Shown: one piece after another, positions 48,646-60,134 of the stretch
Layout: the number at the start of each line of letters is the position of its first letter
Position numbering within the stretch: the stretch's first letter is position 1
Origin: Phoronis australis
Taxonomy: Eukaryota > Phoronida > Phoronidae
Reading direction: 5' to 3'
Assembly (NCBI GenBank): GCA_002633005.1
Contig: NMRA01000516.1
Location: forward strand, 138,562 to 202,561
DNA: 64,000 nt
The notes under the pieces: generated by a model
What the model saw: only the letters and a program-made list of their open reading frames with translations
The model's database searches: none
Told to the model about the DNA's origin: nothing
Translations under genes and position numbers: made by a program

Positions 48646-51241
48646 TTAAGTACTACATAGTTCATAAGGTGTGCAAAACTGACAGGTTACAGCACAGTCT
48701 CTTTGCATAACTTCCCTTAAATTGGGATCTGAACACTTGGAAATAACAAGACTACAATACAAACTAGTCAATTTGTCTTCACAATCAGGCTCACATAAAG
48801 GTAGAACAGTTCTCTTCATAAGTGGAGATGAAATCAATGTATGGCCATGGACTGCAGAAGTTAATTCAAGACTGCTACCAAAGGAACTGCTGAAAATCAT
48901 AGTGGGAACAGTTGACGTCCTTATTTTACCAGATGTGCCTACTGACTTGGACTGAAAATGAGTGGTAAAAAGTGTCACCACTTTTGGATCGATACTTGAT
49001 GTGTGAGTGATGCGACAAAAGCCACAAGTTCTTGGGCAGTCTCTTTTCATGGTCAGCTCAAAAGACCTATGTTGGCAGAAACCATTCTGAGAATACCTTT
49101 GGCATGTTACTCGAGACTTGTCCACACACAATAAACCAGGCACAGTCTGTGTTTCAGTCGCAAAAGTTTTCATTGTGCTAGCTTTGGTCAAATGTTCTCT
49201 TCTCGAAGTAAATGACATTGTTGTTAGTGAATGACTTGCTGACAAGGATGATGGCGACATTGTTGACTGGGAAGCAGTACAAAAATTACACGAAAGAGGA
49301 CAATTTTTTCGCATATATACATGAAACCGCTCATTTAAACAATATGCTAACAAATTCTTACATGTGGCTTTGTTGACGAATCTATCTTCACAAACAGTTA
49401 TTGGTTCGCAAAAATGACATGTAGTAGGACAATATTTAACCATAAAATCAACAGCATTGTAACAAAACCCATATGTGTTTGCAAGTTTGCTGCACTCAAT
49501 TGTACTCGAATCTGTACAGTTTTTTATTACATGCACTTTCTTTATAGTTGGAAGTTTATTACAAATGCCACACAAAACTGGACAGTTTATAGCCATCCAA
49601 TTCAAGTACTTGTGATTTTCACAATAACCATGCATTTTGTAAAAAGGACAGTTGAAACCTGGTCCATAATCTGTACAGTTGTTTAAAAAAGAAACAGTTG
49701 AGGACACTTTTGCAAATTTTCTTGTTGTAGGCGTCTGTGTTGCAGATGAACACAAGTTGCAGGTCATTCGACAATTAGCAGCCATAAAAGCCTTGTATGA
49801 CTGTGCTCTGCAATAGAATTTCCACCTGGAACACTTGGAACTTTTGTCCACACAGTTTTGCTTTTGCACAACAAAAGGATTGAATGGTGTTCTTGTAGTC
49901 TTCAGTTCGACAATAGGAGTAGGCAGTTTGGAGGTGACGGATTGTTGACAAAATTTGCATGTGGCTGGACAGTGTGCTTTCATCACAGCATGTTGCCGCC
50001 AGTCTGCACAATAACCACTAGCACTCAATAAAGAACAATCTTGTCTTGTATCTCGGCATAATATTACCGTAGTTATTGGACTCCTTGATGCCAGTGTGGG
50101 TGGAGAATGATGACAAAATCCACAGAATCTAGCGCAGTATACCCTAGCGTAGTTAGTAGTTGTGAAATATGTACACAAATTAATCAATGAGTTCTGCTGT
50201 TGACGAAGAAGACAGTTGGGATCTTTGTCAACACAAATGGAAGTGCCATGAACTGAAACAATGATAACACTATTGTAATTGAAACAAATCAGTTTCAGAG
50301 AACATCTAAAGTAAAACTGTACAGTTTGAGATGGCTTTTAAAATTGGGAACAACACAATTCAAGCTGAAACGGACTTTTCTTGATTCTGAAGAACGGGAC
50401 AAGAGTAATTTCTCTAATATAAGACTAAGTATTTTGCATCAACTGAGTCTCAAAATAAACTAGACATTTCAGAAATTAGTATGATGGAGTTGAATGATGG
50501 TTAAACATTGACAGGTCTTGACCATTGGACAGCAAGTAGTGCTTGTCTCTATGACTTATTAGAAGCTCTAAATCAAGTACTGTTTACATTGTGAACTTTT
50601 CTACCAGTGTTGAAGTTTTTCATCAAGTTCCCATTTTTCTACTTCACGCAGGCTAGTCAAGCAATGGTGAATATCAGAAAATTAACCAAATGGTTTTAAG
50701 TCTACACACTCATAAAGTGCTGTGGGGACTAGGAGTTACCCTAGATCAAACCACTCCTGGAGTAATGTGAAAACTACTTGCTCTGGACAACTTGCTCTAG
50801 GCTAAGCCCTAGTACGGATATGCCAACAGACCAAAACTACCTCAATATTTATTGGTGTCTAATTCAACAAACTAAAAATTTTCATGTTAGCATCATTGTG
50901 CACTAAATTAGTGAAGAATTACTGACATGGCAAGAGAAACAATTACAAAAATACTGAGATTAATGCAACAATTGGCTTGGCATTACGACGCAATGTTTTG
51001 TGGAAACTTTTTATCTCTTTAAACACACGATCAGGAATAATCTCTTTCTCAGAACAGAAAAAAATATCCATTTTTCCAAATACTGAACAGTGAAACAAAA
51101 ACAACAAAATATTCACCAGTTTTAGGACAAGCTCTGCAACATCAATGATGTCATCATCTAACAATGTTGCTTACCATGACGAGATGACAAGTAATAAAAA
51201 CAAGTCCAAAACAATAGCAACAAGACCAAAGCATGAGCCAT
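48646..51241 (-). CDS. Gene D: secreted protein with eight ShKT domains (2 exons, 557 aa)
   Basis: Exon 1 (51241-51175) encodes a very hydrophobic signal peptide (MAHALVLLLLFWTCFYYL...) and ends in phase 1. Exon 2 (50252-48646, 1607 nt) runs open to the stop. It encodes eight ShKT modules. Each starts with C(V/R/T/E)D and ends CPxxCxFC, CGIC or CNLC, apart from small variations. Short Ser/Thr-rich linkers separate modules 2-4 and 6-8, and modules 4-5-6 are nearly contiguous. Unlike genes A-C there is no LDLa and no CCP module, and the frame ends shortly after the last ShKT. A 37-bp minisatellite lies 96 bases upstream of the start. Function is unknown. Repeated ShKT modules in secreted proteins often accompany extracellular matrix, mucus or venom-type secretions, so no specific role is assigned. 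Confidence 0.85.
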
Positions 51242-51336
51242 TCTGAACAAGTCACACGACTGGTGTGGATCACTAGCTACTTAATCTTCTTTACAAAGTT
51301 TAGTTGACATAATCAGTTCATGACTAGCAACACAAA

Positions 51337-51595
51337 ACTTTGCATCTAACAAGGCACTACATGGGACACGTACACTTTGCATCTAACAAGGCACACCATG
51401 GGACACGTACACTTTGCATCTAACAAGGCACCACATGGGACACGTACACTTTGCATCTAACAAGGCACCACATGGGACACGTACACTTTGCATCTAACAA
51501 GGCACCACATGGGACACATACACTTTGCATCTAACAAGGCACTACATGGGACACGTACACTTTGCATCTAACAAGGCACCACATAGGACACGTAC
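51337..51595. repeat. 37-bp minisatellite, seven copies, upstream of gene D
   Basis: Seven head-to-tail units of 37 bp begin ACTTTGCATCTAACAAGGCA and end GGGACACGTAC. There are only a few substitutions between copies (CTAC/CACC/CCAC and one GGGACACA). The high identity points to recent expansion. It starts 96 bases before the gene D start codon on the minus strand. Confidence 0.95.
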
Positions 51596-54500
51596 ACTGT
51601 TTCTCACTCACATTAGCTAGATTCCTCAACTCTTTTTCACCAGAGTGTGTATCAAAGGAGCATGTTAGTCAATGAAGATTTTTTTCACTTTACACTAGGT
51701 AGTAATAAATACTTGGCATCAATTCAGTTCAACCAGTTTTACTTGATAACGACATGTGCAGTTAATTTACCTTAACATTAAACTCCATGCAAAACCCTCA
51801 GATAAATTGAATTTTCAAATAAATAAGCTGTTTCATTTCACCATTACTGATTTATAGAAATTTTGAATAGTGGGGCTCAATACCCAGCAAACTTCCCGAG
51901 TTTGACCATGCAGAGTTTGCACCTGTTCAGTGATAAATTTCATCATTCCATGAAATAAAGAAAGGAAGTCATCACCATGTACACTAGTTTTAAAAACTTG
52001 CCAAATCCATTCTAAACTAACAACACTCCATTGAGTCGAACATCGGTCAAGCCAGTGACTGAATGATCGTGGACACTGCGCACCAGGTCATTACCAGCTC
52101 ACTACTCCGAAGGTGCACTATTCCGAAGATGCACTAGTTCGAAGGCACACTGCTGTAAAGGTGAACTAGTTCAAAGTTGCACTAGTCACATGGTTCACTA
52201 GTTCTGTAGCCCGGCTGGTGTCCTAGTTTTATAATTAGCACCAATACGTTGTTATCTAAATTTTTACAAAACTACAGTGACATTTACAAGTGAAAAAAAT
52301 CAATGGCGCGATCTAGTATTTTCCTGGTAAACAGGTTTAGTATCTTTTTGAAAGATGTCATATCATGGGAATACTGAAACCAAGTATTACTTGGACAAAG
52401 TCGGCATTTTCTGTTTACATTCAACTATGTTCCCCCAATTTCAAAGTCAAATTTGGATACACACATCATGTTGAGGCAATTACCATATAATGCAACATTC
52501 CATGATCAGCCACAGCATTACTACAAATGCACAACCGTATCTAGGCAAATTAGGACACATCTGGGTCAATCTAAAACGTTGCAGCGAACTGTACAGAGAC
52601 TGAGAGTCGAAGTTGACTAATTGCTCAGTACATCGTGTGGCGACAAATACGCAAATATCCCGAGCATTACGAGGAAAACAAGCCTGCTCGACCATTTCAA
52701 AACTCTTGGAGAGTGAAAAAACCATTGGCTTACTGACTGGAAACATGGCATGAAATGCACCAAAAGGATTGATACTATGAAAACCCCCAGGTCGCATTTT
52801 GCAACCTAACCATAATCCCAGGTTGAATATTCAAAATCCAGCCCATCAGGTTGCAAAAATTTTCCGCCATTGCGCCAAAATTGATCTTTTTAGTTTGCAG
52901 TTTAAACTCAAAATTTCAGGTCGCAAACTTGAGTTCTTACATGCCGGTACGGCGTTACTGTTCTTCACGACTGGCCGACCGCCATTGAGTACAAGGCTAG
53001 TTGCCAGCATGAAAGTTGAATCAATGCTCTCAAAGCCACACATGCATTCGGGAAGCAAATTTTGAAATGAGAAAATGGAGAAAATACTCATTGAAAAAGT
53101 ATCCATGATTTTGCTAGGTCTGTCCTGCTATGTGACAGTCAAAGTCGTTACAGATCCAAACTAACTCCGAGTGCAAACTCCCTCCATTTTTTGTTTGCAG
53201 CCCAAAATTTGCAAATAAACAACATTTGAAAAACATCCCGTTTAAAAAAATATGGAAACGTTGCCCAAGGTGAATGATGTATTCGGATGCGCAGGAACAA
53301 TTCAGTGCAAATTTCACAAAACAAAAATGTGGGATTTATGCTGTTTACGTACTCAACAATTAGTTTTCCATGAATTCAACAGAAAGCCAGGAAATAATTC
53401 CTGACTCTGGGCAGGTTTCCATCGGGTAACTCCAGTTTGCTCCTCAATGCCTTCCATGTACGGAAAAAATAGGGTCGATCACAAAATGATATGCATGTAA
53501 TTTGTGTTAACTTTGTTACGGAGGTATAACAAAACAAAGCACCATGTCGATGGCATACTAATAAGGTGGAACTGAGCCATAAAGCATTAAAATGAAATTT
53601 TTGTAAGCATGCTCACTGATGCGCCCGGAAACAATCACAAGAATCAAGTCAATGGTTGCACTTGATTCACTACGCCAAATTAGGCAGTTGACCCGCAACG
53701 ACATTTGATAAGCTGGTTTACCGGAAGTCGTCACTGGCATCATACCAAGTGTCTACCTCTTTGCTAAGGGTTGGAAGTCACCGGCAAAGTATCAAATGTC
53801 TTACTTTTTGCTGGGGGCTGGAAGTCATAACCGGCAACATATCAAGTGTCTAACCCTTTGCTGGGGGAGTATATCAAGTGCAGCCAAGAAATTTATATGT
53901 TCAAAAAGATATAAAGGTACAGAATGTCTACAAACGGGAGACTCCTATCCATTGACCAAGGCAAGTTAATTTTTTAAATTGCTGTATACTCTTTTGTTTT
54001 ATATATATTAACTGTTTTTTCATGAGGAACTTTTCACAATTAACAAATTATTCGCAAAAAAAATCATCAACACTGTATGACGTACAACAAAATTCAGAGG
54101 AGAGACCCATTTTTCGGCATACTGAATAAACTGCAGGACAACTTGAAATTAGCCTAATTTTGACATACATGCAGTTGAATGAAATTGCTTTTTTGTGTAT
54201 TTCAGGACCAATTGATGACATCTCATTTTGTTCTATATTTACAGAACATGACTAAATTAGTGGAACCCTCTTCCCCAGATAGATTGCAAAATTGACACAT
54301 GCCAATACCTTTACTCAGTAAGAAGGAAAAAGTTCCTGGTACTCAATGTTGGCTTCGCTTGACCGATCTGTCAATCAAGTTTTCAAAGAAATTTGCACTT
54401 TTCTATTTTTCTACCTTCATAAGTGGGTGATAAAAGAAAAACTTGCAGTCAGAAATTAAAGAATCAACTGTTTAAAAATCCCAAACTATATTTTAAATGT

Positions 54501-54907
54501 CATTAGTCATACCCCCCACCCAACCCCACACTGTATGATGTCATTANATTCATTTGGTTTTTTGTTGAATTAATAAACATATCAAATTGTGGATAAACAT
54601 TAAAAAAGCACATAGCGAACTGATTTGTTTCAGGATAAAAACCACACCCACCATCTTCTGTGGCATTACACAGCACAACTACCAAAAGTAACATTCCATT
54701 CCACAACGTTTGTACCTGTAGCTTGTGCATGTAAACACTTATTTACAGAGAAGAAGAACACTCCCAACAGGCAAACAGTGACAAGATTATATGTGCTTGG
54801 TTTCAGGACCACATGCTAAGATAAGATAAATGAAATTGATCCCTTCTGTGACAACACCTCCAGACAGGGAGACTGTTATGCATGACTGAGACAGCCAGGC
54901 ATCAACA
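51596..54907. other. Spacer between divergent genes D and E
   Basis: Degenerate ~16-bp GTGCACTAGTTCGAAG-like repeats lie at about 52100-52215. A ~53-bp tandem repeat (CAAGTGTCTA...TTTGCTGGGGG) lies at 53740-53880. One ambiguous base is at 54547. A possible orphan signal-peptide exon on the minus strand is listed separately. No complete gene was seen. Confidence 0.5.
54652..54730 (-). CDS. Possible orphan signal-peptide exon
   Basis: An ATG at 54730 opens MHKLQVQTLWNGMLLLVVVL, signal-peptide-like, followed by CNATED. The frame can leave through a GTGGGT donor in phase 1, the same phase as every first exon of the cluster. No matching ShKT exon was found downstream on the minus strand. It could be the remnant of another paralog, or chance. 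Confidence 0.25.
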
Positions 54908-57714
54908 ATGAAATTTTCACTGTTTTGCACAACTTTGTTGCTGACAACAGCCCAAGTATCTGGTAATACAAAATATGTTTATCAAACAGGTAAGAAAAGT
55001 CTAAATGTGTACATCCAAATGAAGAAGGAATATTGAAGTCATTAAAAATAGTTCGAAATCTTTAACAAAGATAGGCATTGATGGTGACTGGATGTTTCAA
55101 TTGTAAGATTATGAGAAGCTTAACCCTATCAACAAGTCTGTAAAACTGTAAAATTCAAATCTTCAATACTTTCTGAAAATGCAAAGCAGACAGAATTTTA
55201 AGATAATATCTCTATGTTAGTCTCCCATAGTGTGGGTCACATGACAAAAGGCTTTTTCAGAAAGATTAGGTACATAACAATACAGCTGGCTTTGTTCTGA
55301 CCATACTACTTTAATCACTGTCACTGGTTTCCATATTATCTTTTCATTTTTAAGTTTTAAGCAGCACTGTTTTCTTCATAAAATTAAAAAGTTCCAAGAT
55401 CTTTTTTGAAAGCGCCTTTTATAAAGGTAAAACATTTTAAAGAGAACCCCTAAAAGAGTTTTGGAAAACAGTGCATTTAATAATAGTATATCATAAATTC
55501 AGACAAATTTCATAACTAAAGATACATGCAAGAAGCATAACCTGTAATTTCATTTTCTTGAATTGCCATCAACTCGTAGGTTAATAACGTCCATGCCAGG
55601 GTAATTGCCCAGGGCCCCCTGCCAACTTTCAATGTAAGCAGTCACTGTTCAGACAATCGCCCATCCCCCACTTTGCGCAAATTTCAACTTCTCGGGTATT
55701 ACCCATCTCCAACTTACCGCTAACAGAACTTGAGCCCAAACTCGTGCTTTTGTTCGCAGCTTTGCCTCAGGCCCAGACTTCCGTGTTTGCAGGAAACACA
55801 GCATGCTTACCTATGATAGTCTCGAATAGCCATTTGTGCAATAACTTAAGTGCTGCAACTACCTTTACTTAGACTTATTAGCTGGTCTCGTGTTAAATTA
55901 ATATAGGCCAACATAGTAGATTTTTGTCGAACTGCCGCTTTTCTGCTAGATTAGTCATCAGAGTTATTCCCGTGAGCAAATTACATCCACAGAGCACATG
56001 ATTTTGCTCAATTTATCTCCCATGTCATTTCAGATCTGAATCGAGCAATTTAACACACCCCTCTCCTTGCAATTGCCCAAATGGAGAACATGATTTTGTT
56101 AAATTTATATCCCGCGTCAACCCAGATTTGAATAGAGCAATTACTCATACACCTCTCATTGCAATTGCAAAGTTAAGACCAACCCCGGATCCAATCGTCT
56201 GTTTTAATCTAGGTAACGAAATGGTAGTCACATTCACTGATCTGAAACAGTACTTGTTGATAGTTGGTAAGAGGACTGCCATTCAAGTTTCATAAAGTTA
56301 TGCGGTATGACATTTTGATGCACGGTAGTATATTTGAAAACATCTGAATTTTTAGTGACAGTCTTGCAAAAATTACCCTTTCAAAGTCAAAATCCTGTTT
56401 CTGTTTGTGATGTGAGAAACTGTGGTAGTCGGGTTGCGCTGAATAACTAAACTTACAAGTTCCATGCTCAAACGAACACTCAGCGCTTACTCAGTTTGGC
56501 TAAAATTTGGATGTAAGCGGCCACTGCTTGGGTAATTGCCCACCCCTTAACTTTTACCAATTTTCGGTGTTTCAGCACCCATTCCTTGAGTAATCGTCCA
56601 CCCCATCTCAGGGTTTCCCAATTTAAGCGACCAGGGCTCACGAGTTAACCTGTATGTGATTCAATTGTGTGGAATAAGATCTGCAATTAAGGGTAGAAAT
56701 GACTATTCTACATTCCTTGTAAATGTTTGAGGGTTGACAAGACAAACAGACCACAACTTTCTTCCAAATGTTTATTTGACTTAGAGCTAAAATGTCCAAC
56801 AATAGTTTTGAATAGGCATTATAAAAAGTGCCGTTAAAGTCACTAAATCTACTGTCTGAGCTTAACTTGAATTGTGTCAAACTTCCAAAAATGTGCTCAT
56901 TTCTCTCATAGATGAATACACGGCTCCTACAGAATGTAACCCCGCATGTAAAGTCATTGGAGAAACCAGCAAATGTGAAGATGTCAGAGTAAAACTTGTA
57001 TGCCCTGGATCATGCAATCCTTGCAGCAGTCAAATTCCCATGAAAAATGGCAGACAGGACACTCGTAAACAAGCAACATCAAATCATGTAGACAGTAGCC
57101 ACAGTCTCCATTCACGGGTGCGACGAGGTTCATGTAGAGATCATGACTTGGTAAAATGCATCATTGCAAGAGTAAAGAAGGAGTGTTGGCAGCCGCAGAA
57201 ACGCAAACTGTGTCCAAAATCCTGTAACAACTGCAAAAGCAATTTAAGAACAACAGTTTCCACGACAACAGCAAAAGTAAAAAAACTCACAACTCGAGCA
57301 CCAACGAGAAGAATGAGAAGCACAAGACCAACCACCAAAGCTACAACTATGAAGTATGTGACAACTTCACCAACAATCCCTTTGACCACAAAACAACAGA
57401 CCAGTATGCATTCAATGAAGGCAACTAGCAACCCTACTGTCTGCGAAGACAGTGACAGCAATAGGTGTCATGCTTGGTCAGTAATGAACCTGTGCAGTGA
57501 CAACCTGATAGGCACATCTGTTCAACACAAGTGCCCTCGCAGCTGTGGCCTTTGTGTCTCAACTGTAACAAGAAAGCCAATGCCCACATCTGCCCAGGGA
57601 TGCCAGGACCAAGCCCAGTACTGCCAATACTGGTCCCAAAAAATGTTGTGTACTGACACATTGACGGGACAGGCTATACAACAACAGTGTCCAAAGAGTT
57701 GTGGACTGTGCTAA
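54908..57714 (+). CDS. Gene E: secreted basic protein with four ShKT domains (2 exons, 294 aa)
   Basis: Exon 1 (54908-54989) encodes a signal peptide (MKFSLFCTTLLLTTAQVSG...) and ends in phase 1. Exon 2 (56912-57714) is open to the stop. Module 1 is an atypical short cysteine module (CNPACK...CPGSCNPC). It is followed by a spacer ending SRVRRGSC, a possible furin-type R-x-x-R site directly before ShKT 2 (CPKSCNNC). A Lys/Arg/Thr-rich linker follows, then ShKT 3 and ShKT 4, both ending C(P)xSCGLC, with the last cysteine as the final residue. This is the only plus-strand member of the cluster. It has no LDLa or CCP. The cleavage site and basic linker suggest a processed secreted precursor. A role as a bioactive peptide or matrix protein cannot be decided from sequence. 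Confidence 0.82.
55565..56645. mobile_element. Possible nonautonomous element in the gene E intron
   Basis: The ends carry GGTTAATAACG...GGGTAATTGCCC at the left and, inverted, similar GGTAATTGCCCA, GGGCTCACGAGTTAACC words at the right. A ~100-bp direct duplication (AGAGCACATGATTTTG... and AGAACATGATTTTG...) lies at 55985-56168. There is no coding frame. The layout resembles the GGGCGGTTAA elements, but the boundaries are uncertain. Confidence 0.35.
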
Positions 57715-58003
57715 TAGGTGGAGCTAACGGTCATGTATTGAGCAAATGGAATTTCAACTGATTGAAGTCATTGAGAACATCACATTTAATTTAGTTTGCC
57801 TGTAAAGGACTATAGGTGTTAAGTGAGTTCTAAATTGTTCGTGTGTTTCACTGATTGTATTTTGATTGTTTTCTGCAAAATGAACGAACTATTTCTCCCT
57901 TGAGAGCTTCCTGTTCCAGTAATATAGCGAAAACTTGTGGTACAAACTATTAGAGATGAATTATCAGAGATAGATAAGACTGTGTACAATGACAGGCTCC
58001 ATG

Positions 58004-58009
58004 AATAAA
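58004..58009 (+). terminator. AATAAA downstream of gene E
   Basis: AATAAA lies about 290 bases after the gene E stop codon. It falls within the first of two direct copies of a ~35-bp unit (AAGACTGTGTACAATGACAG...). Confidence 0.45.
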
Positions 58010-58442
58010 ATAAGACTGTGTACAATGACAGGCTCCAAGAGTGGTTTGGCTATGTGAATAACATTACTACAAGTAACAAATTATTGTCCCAGGTTGTAGG
58101 AGCCATGGGCATTGAACACACGGGATAGTCGGATATGATACGTTTATTTTCAACAAGGTTGACGTTATGCTTACTGTCCGACAAGGCCGGTTTCACTGAA
58201 ACAAATATAACGAATAATAAGTCTTTGGAAATACAGCGTTCACGTTACAATACAATAAAGATATTCCACGTAATACAGCATGGGCTAATTAAACAGTCTT
58301 ACACAATACGAGAAACAGCCAGTGAATTCTACGGTAATATGCGGAAAAATAGTATAAACTTACAATGATATAGGCTCTAGGCTCCATAAAAACATCGTTA
58401 GCGTTGTACGCGTTACCAGTATAGCGGTTCATGTCAAGAAGG

Positions 58443-58737
58443 NNNNNNNNNNNNNNNNNNNNNNNNNNNNNNNNNNNNNNNNNNNNNNNNNNNNNNNNNN
58501 NNNNNNNNNNNNNNNNNNNNNNNNNNNNNNNNNNNNNNNNNNNNNNNNNNNNNNNNNNNNNNNNNNNNNNNNNNNNNNNNNNNNNNNNNNNNNNNNNNNN
58601 NNNNNNNNNNNNNNNNNNNNNNNNNNNNNNNNNNNNNNNNNNNNNNNNNNNNNNNNNNNNNNNNNNNNNNNNNNNNNNNNNNNNNNNNNNNNNNNNNNNN
58701 NNNNNNNNNNNNNNNNNNNNNNNNNNNNNNNNNNNNN
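58443..58737. other. Assembly gap (Ns)
   Basis: A run of about 295 undetermined bases. The gap ends exactly at the start of the family 1 TIR element, so the left flank and target duplication of that copy are lost. Confidence 1.
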
Positions 58738-58738
58738 T

Positions 58739-60134
58739 TACCGTATTCGCCGTAATAACCGCCCATGCCCCTATAAGCGCCCCCCCACGCGTTTGCAGAC
58801 TTTGCTGGAATAAGCGCCCAGTCCATGACGTACCTTCAGTCCTAAAACTTGGCTACAGTAACGTCTTCAATTTATCAAAAAAGGTCTTCCAGACCACCAG
58901 CGGCACTGCTACGTTTGTATTTAGCCGTGACTATACACTTCAAAGTAACACAGCGCTTCAAAAAGAACGCAACAGCGTTGCTACTTTCGCGACGACCGTG
59001 TCCCACTATGGTCTGACCTTACAGTACACATCGACTGTCTCATGAATAAAAATAACTCGGTGTTGAACGCACGTGGCCAGAAAGCGCGCGCTACATATAT
59101 GAACCTAGCTGTCATCAAAGACATTAGTCGAGAACTATCCATTCATGAAACGGGTAGCATAGCATCGGTAAGAAATGAATATTGGCCCTAATTTCCGACA
59201 ATTTCTAATACTATAAAACATGTTTGCGTTATTTTTTAGATGGATTGTTTGATTAACCATAATTGGTGTTTTTAAGCCGAATATCGAATAAAACGACAAC
59301 CGACAGCGAATGCTTACACACCCTTACACCGAAAAATAACTGTCAGAACAGTTACGTACGCATCCAGCTACACGGCGACTAATATGGGTCTTACCGAAAC
59401 AAATGTCGAACGTTTTTAGCACGAGACCGACAAGTGCTGAATGAAACACGCTCTGGTTTAGGCCTACTGCTTGTGCAAATTTCTTTAGACACAATGCACA
59501 TCTAGCTCGTTAGATTGCGTGGCTCTGGCCAAAAGACGGTCTCTGCTTTGTCAAATGAACTCTGGTTACACGCACGCGCTCGCTTACTCGCCGACGAACT
59601 TCAAAACAAACGTCACGTGGCAACAACATGTGTGTTCGTCCAGACATTTTTCTCGCCGTGTTGCCGATCATACATGTAGATGGCACGATGTTGCGCAGAT
59701 TTGTACTTAAAACTGCCGTAAATCTAGACTCCACGGGAACTTAAAAAAGTCATAGGGACGCTACTTAGAAAACTTAATGAGGATTTGTGGTAATTTGCTT
59801 CAGTCGAAACTATTTTTATTCAAGCATTGAAGTCGCCATATCGAAGACGGCGATTTTGAGGCCGTCAGTCTGCGAGTTTTCGCTCTGGGATTTCAGCACG
59901 ATTTTCTGTAAAATGGTCGTAATTTAGCAGCAAAGTTTGATAGCAATGCACAACAGTTTTGTTGGAAGTCTTTCATAGATTACAGATACGTCAGAGAACG
60001 TAAATTTGATGAATCTTAGCTTCCGATTTCACCCGTTTCGGAGACCGGGTTTCAACCGCCTTGGGTTAAAATAAGCGCCCCCTTGAACCGAACTTTTCTA
60101 AGCGCCCTGGGCGGTTATTACGGCGAATACGGTA
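58739..60134. mobile_element. Nonautonomous TIR element, family 1 (copy 2, inverted)
   Basis: It begins TACCGTATTCGCCGTAATAA and ends with the inverse. Its 1.4 kb is the reverse-complement counterpart of 42811-44173. The sequence to its right continues in the middle of the CTCF-motif repeat (CTAAATTTAGTAAAGATCCTG), so the element inserted into that repeat. No coding capacity. Confidence 0.75.

Noticed and set aside
51337-51595. CRISPR-like regular array
   Set aside because: The units are head-to-tail 37-bp copies without unique spacers, in a eukaryotic genome. It is a minisatellite.
58431-59045. Open frames running through the N gap
   Set aside because: Most of their length is undetermined sequence. 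The readable part is the non-coding TIR element.
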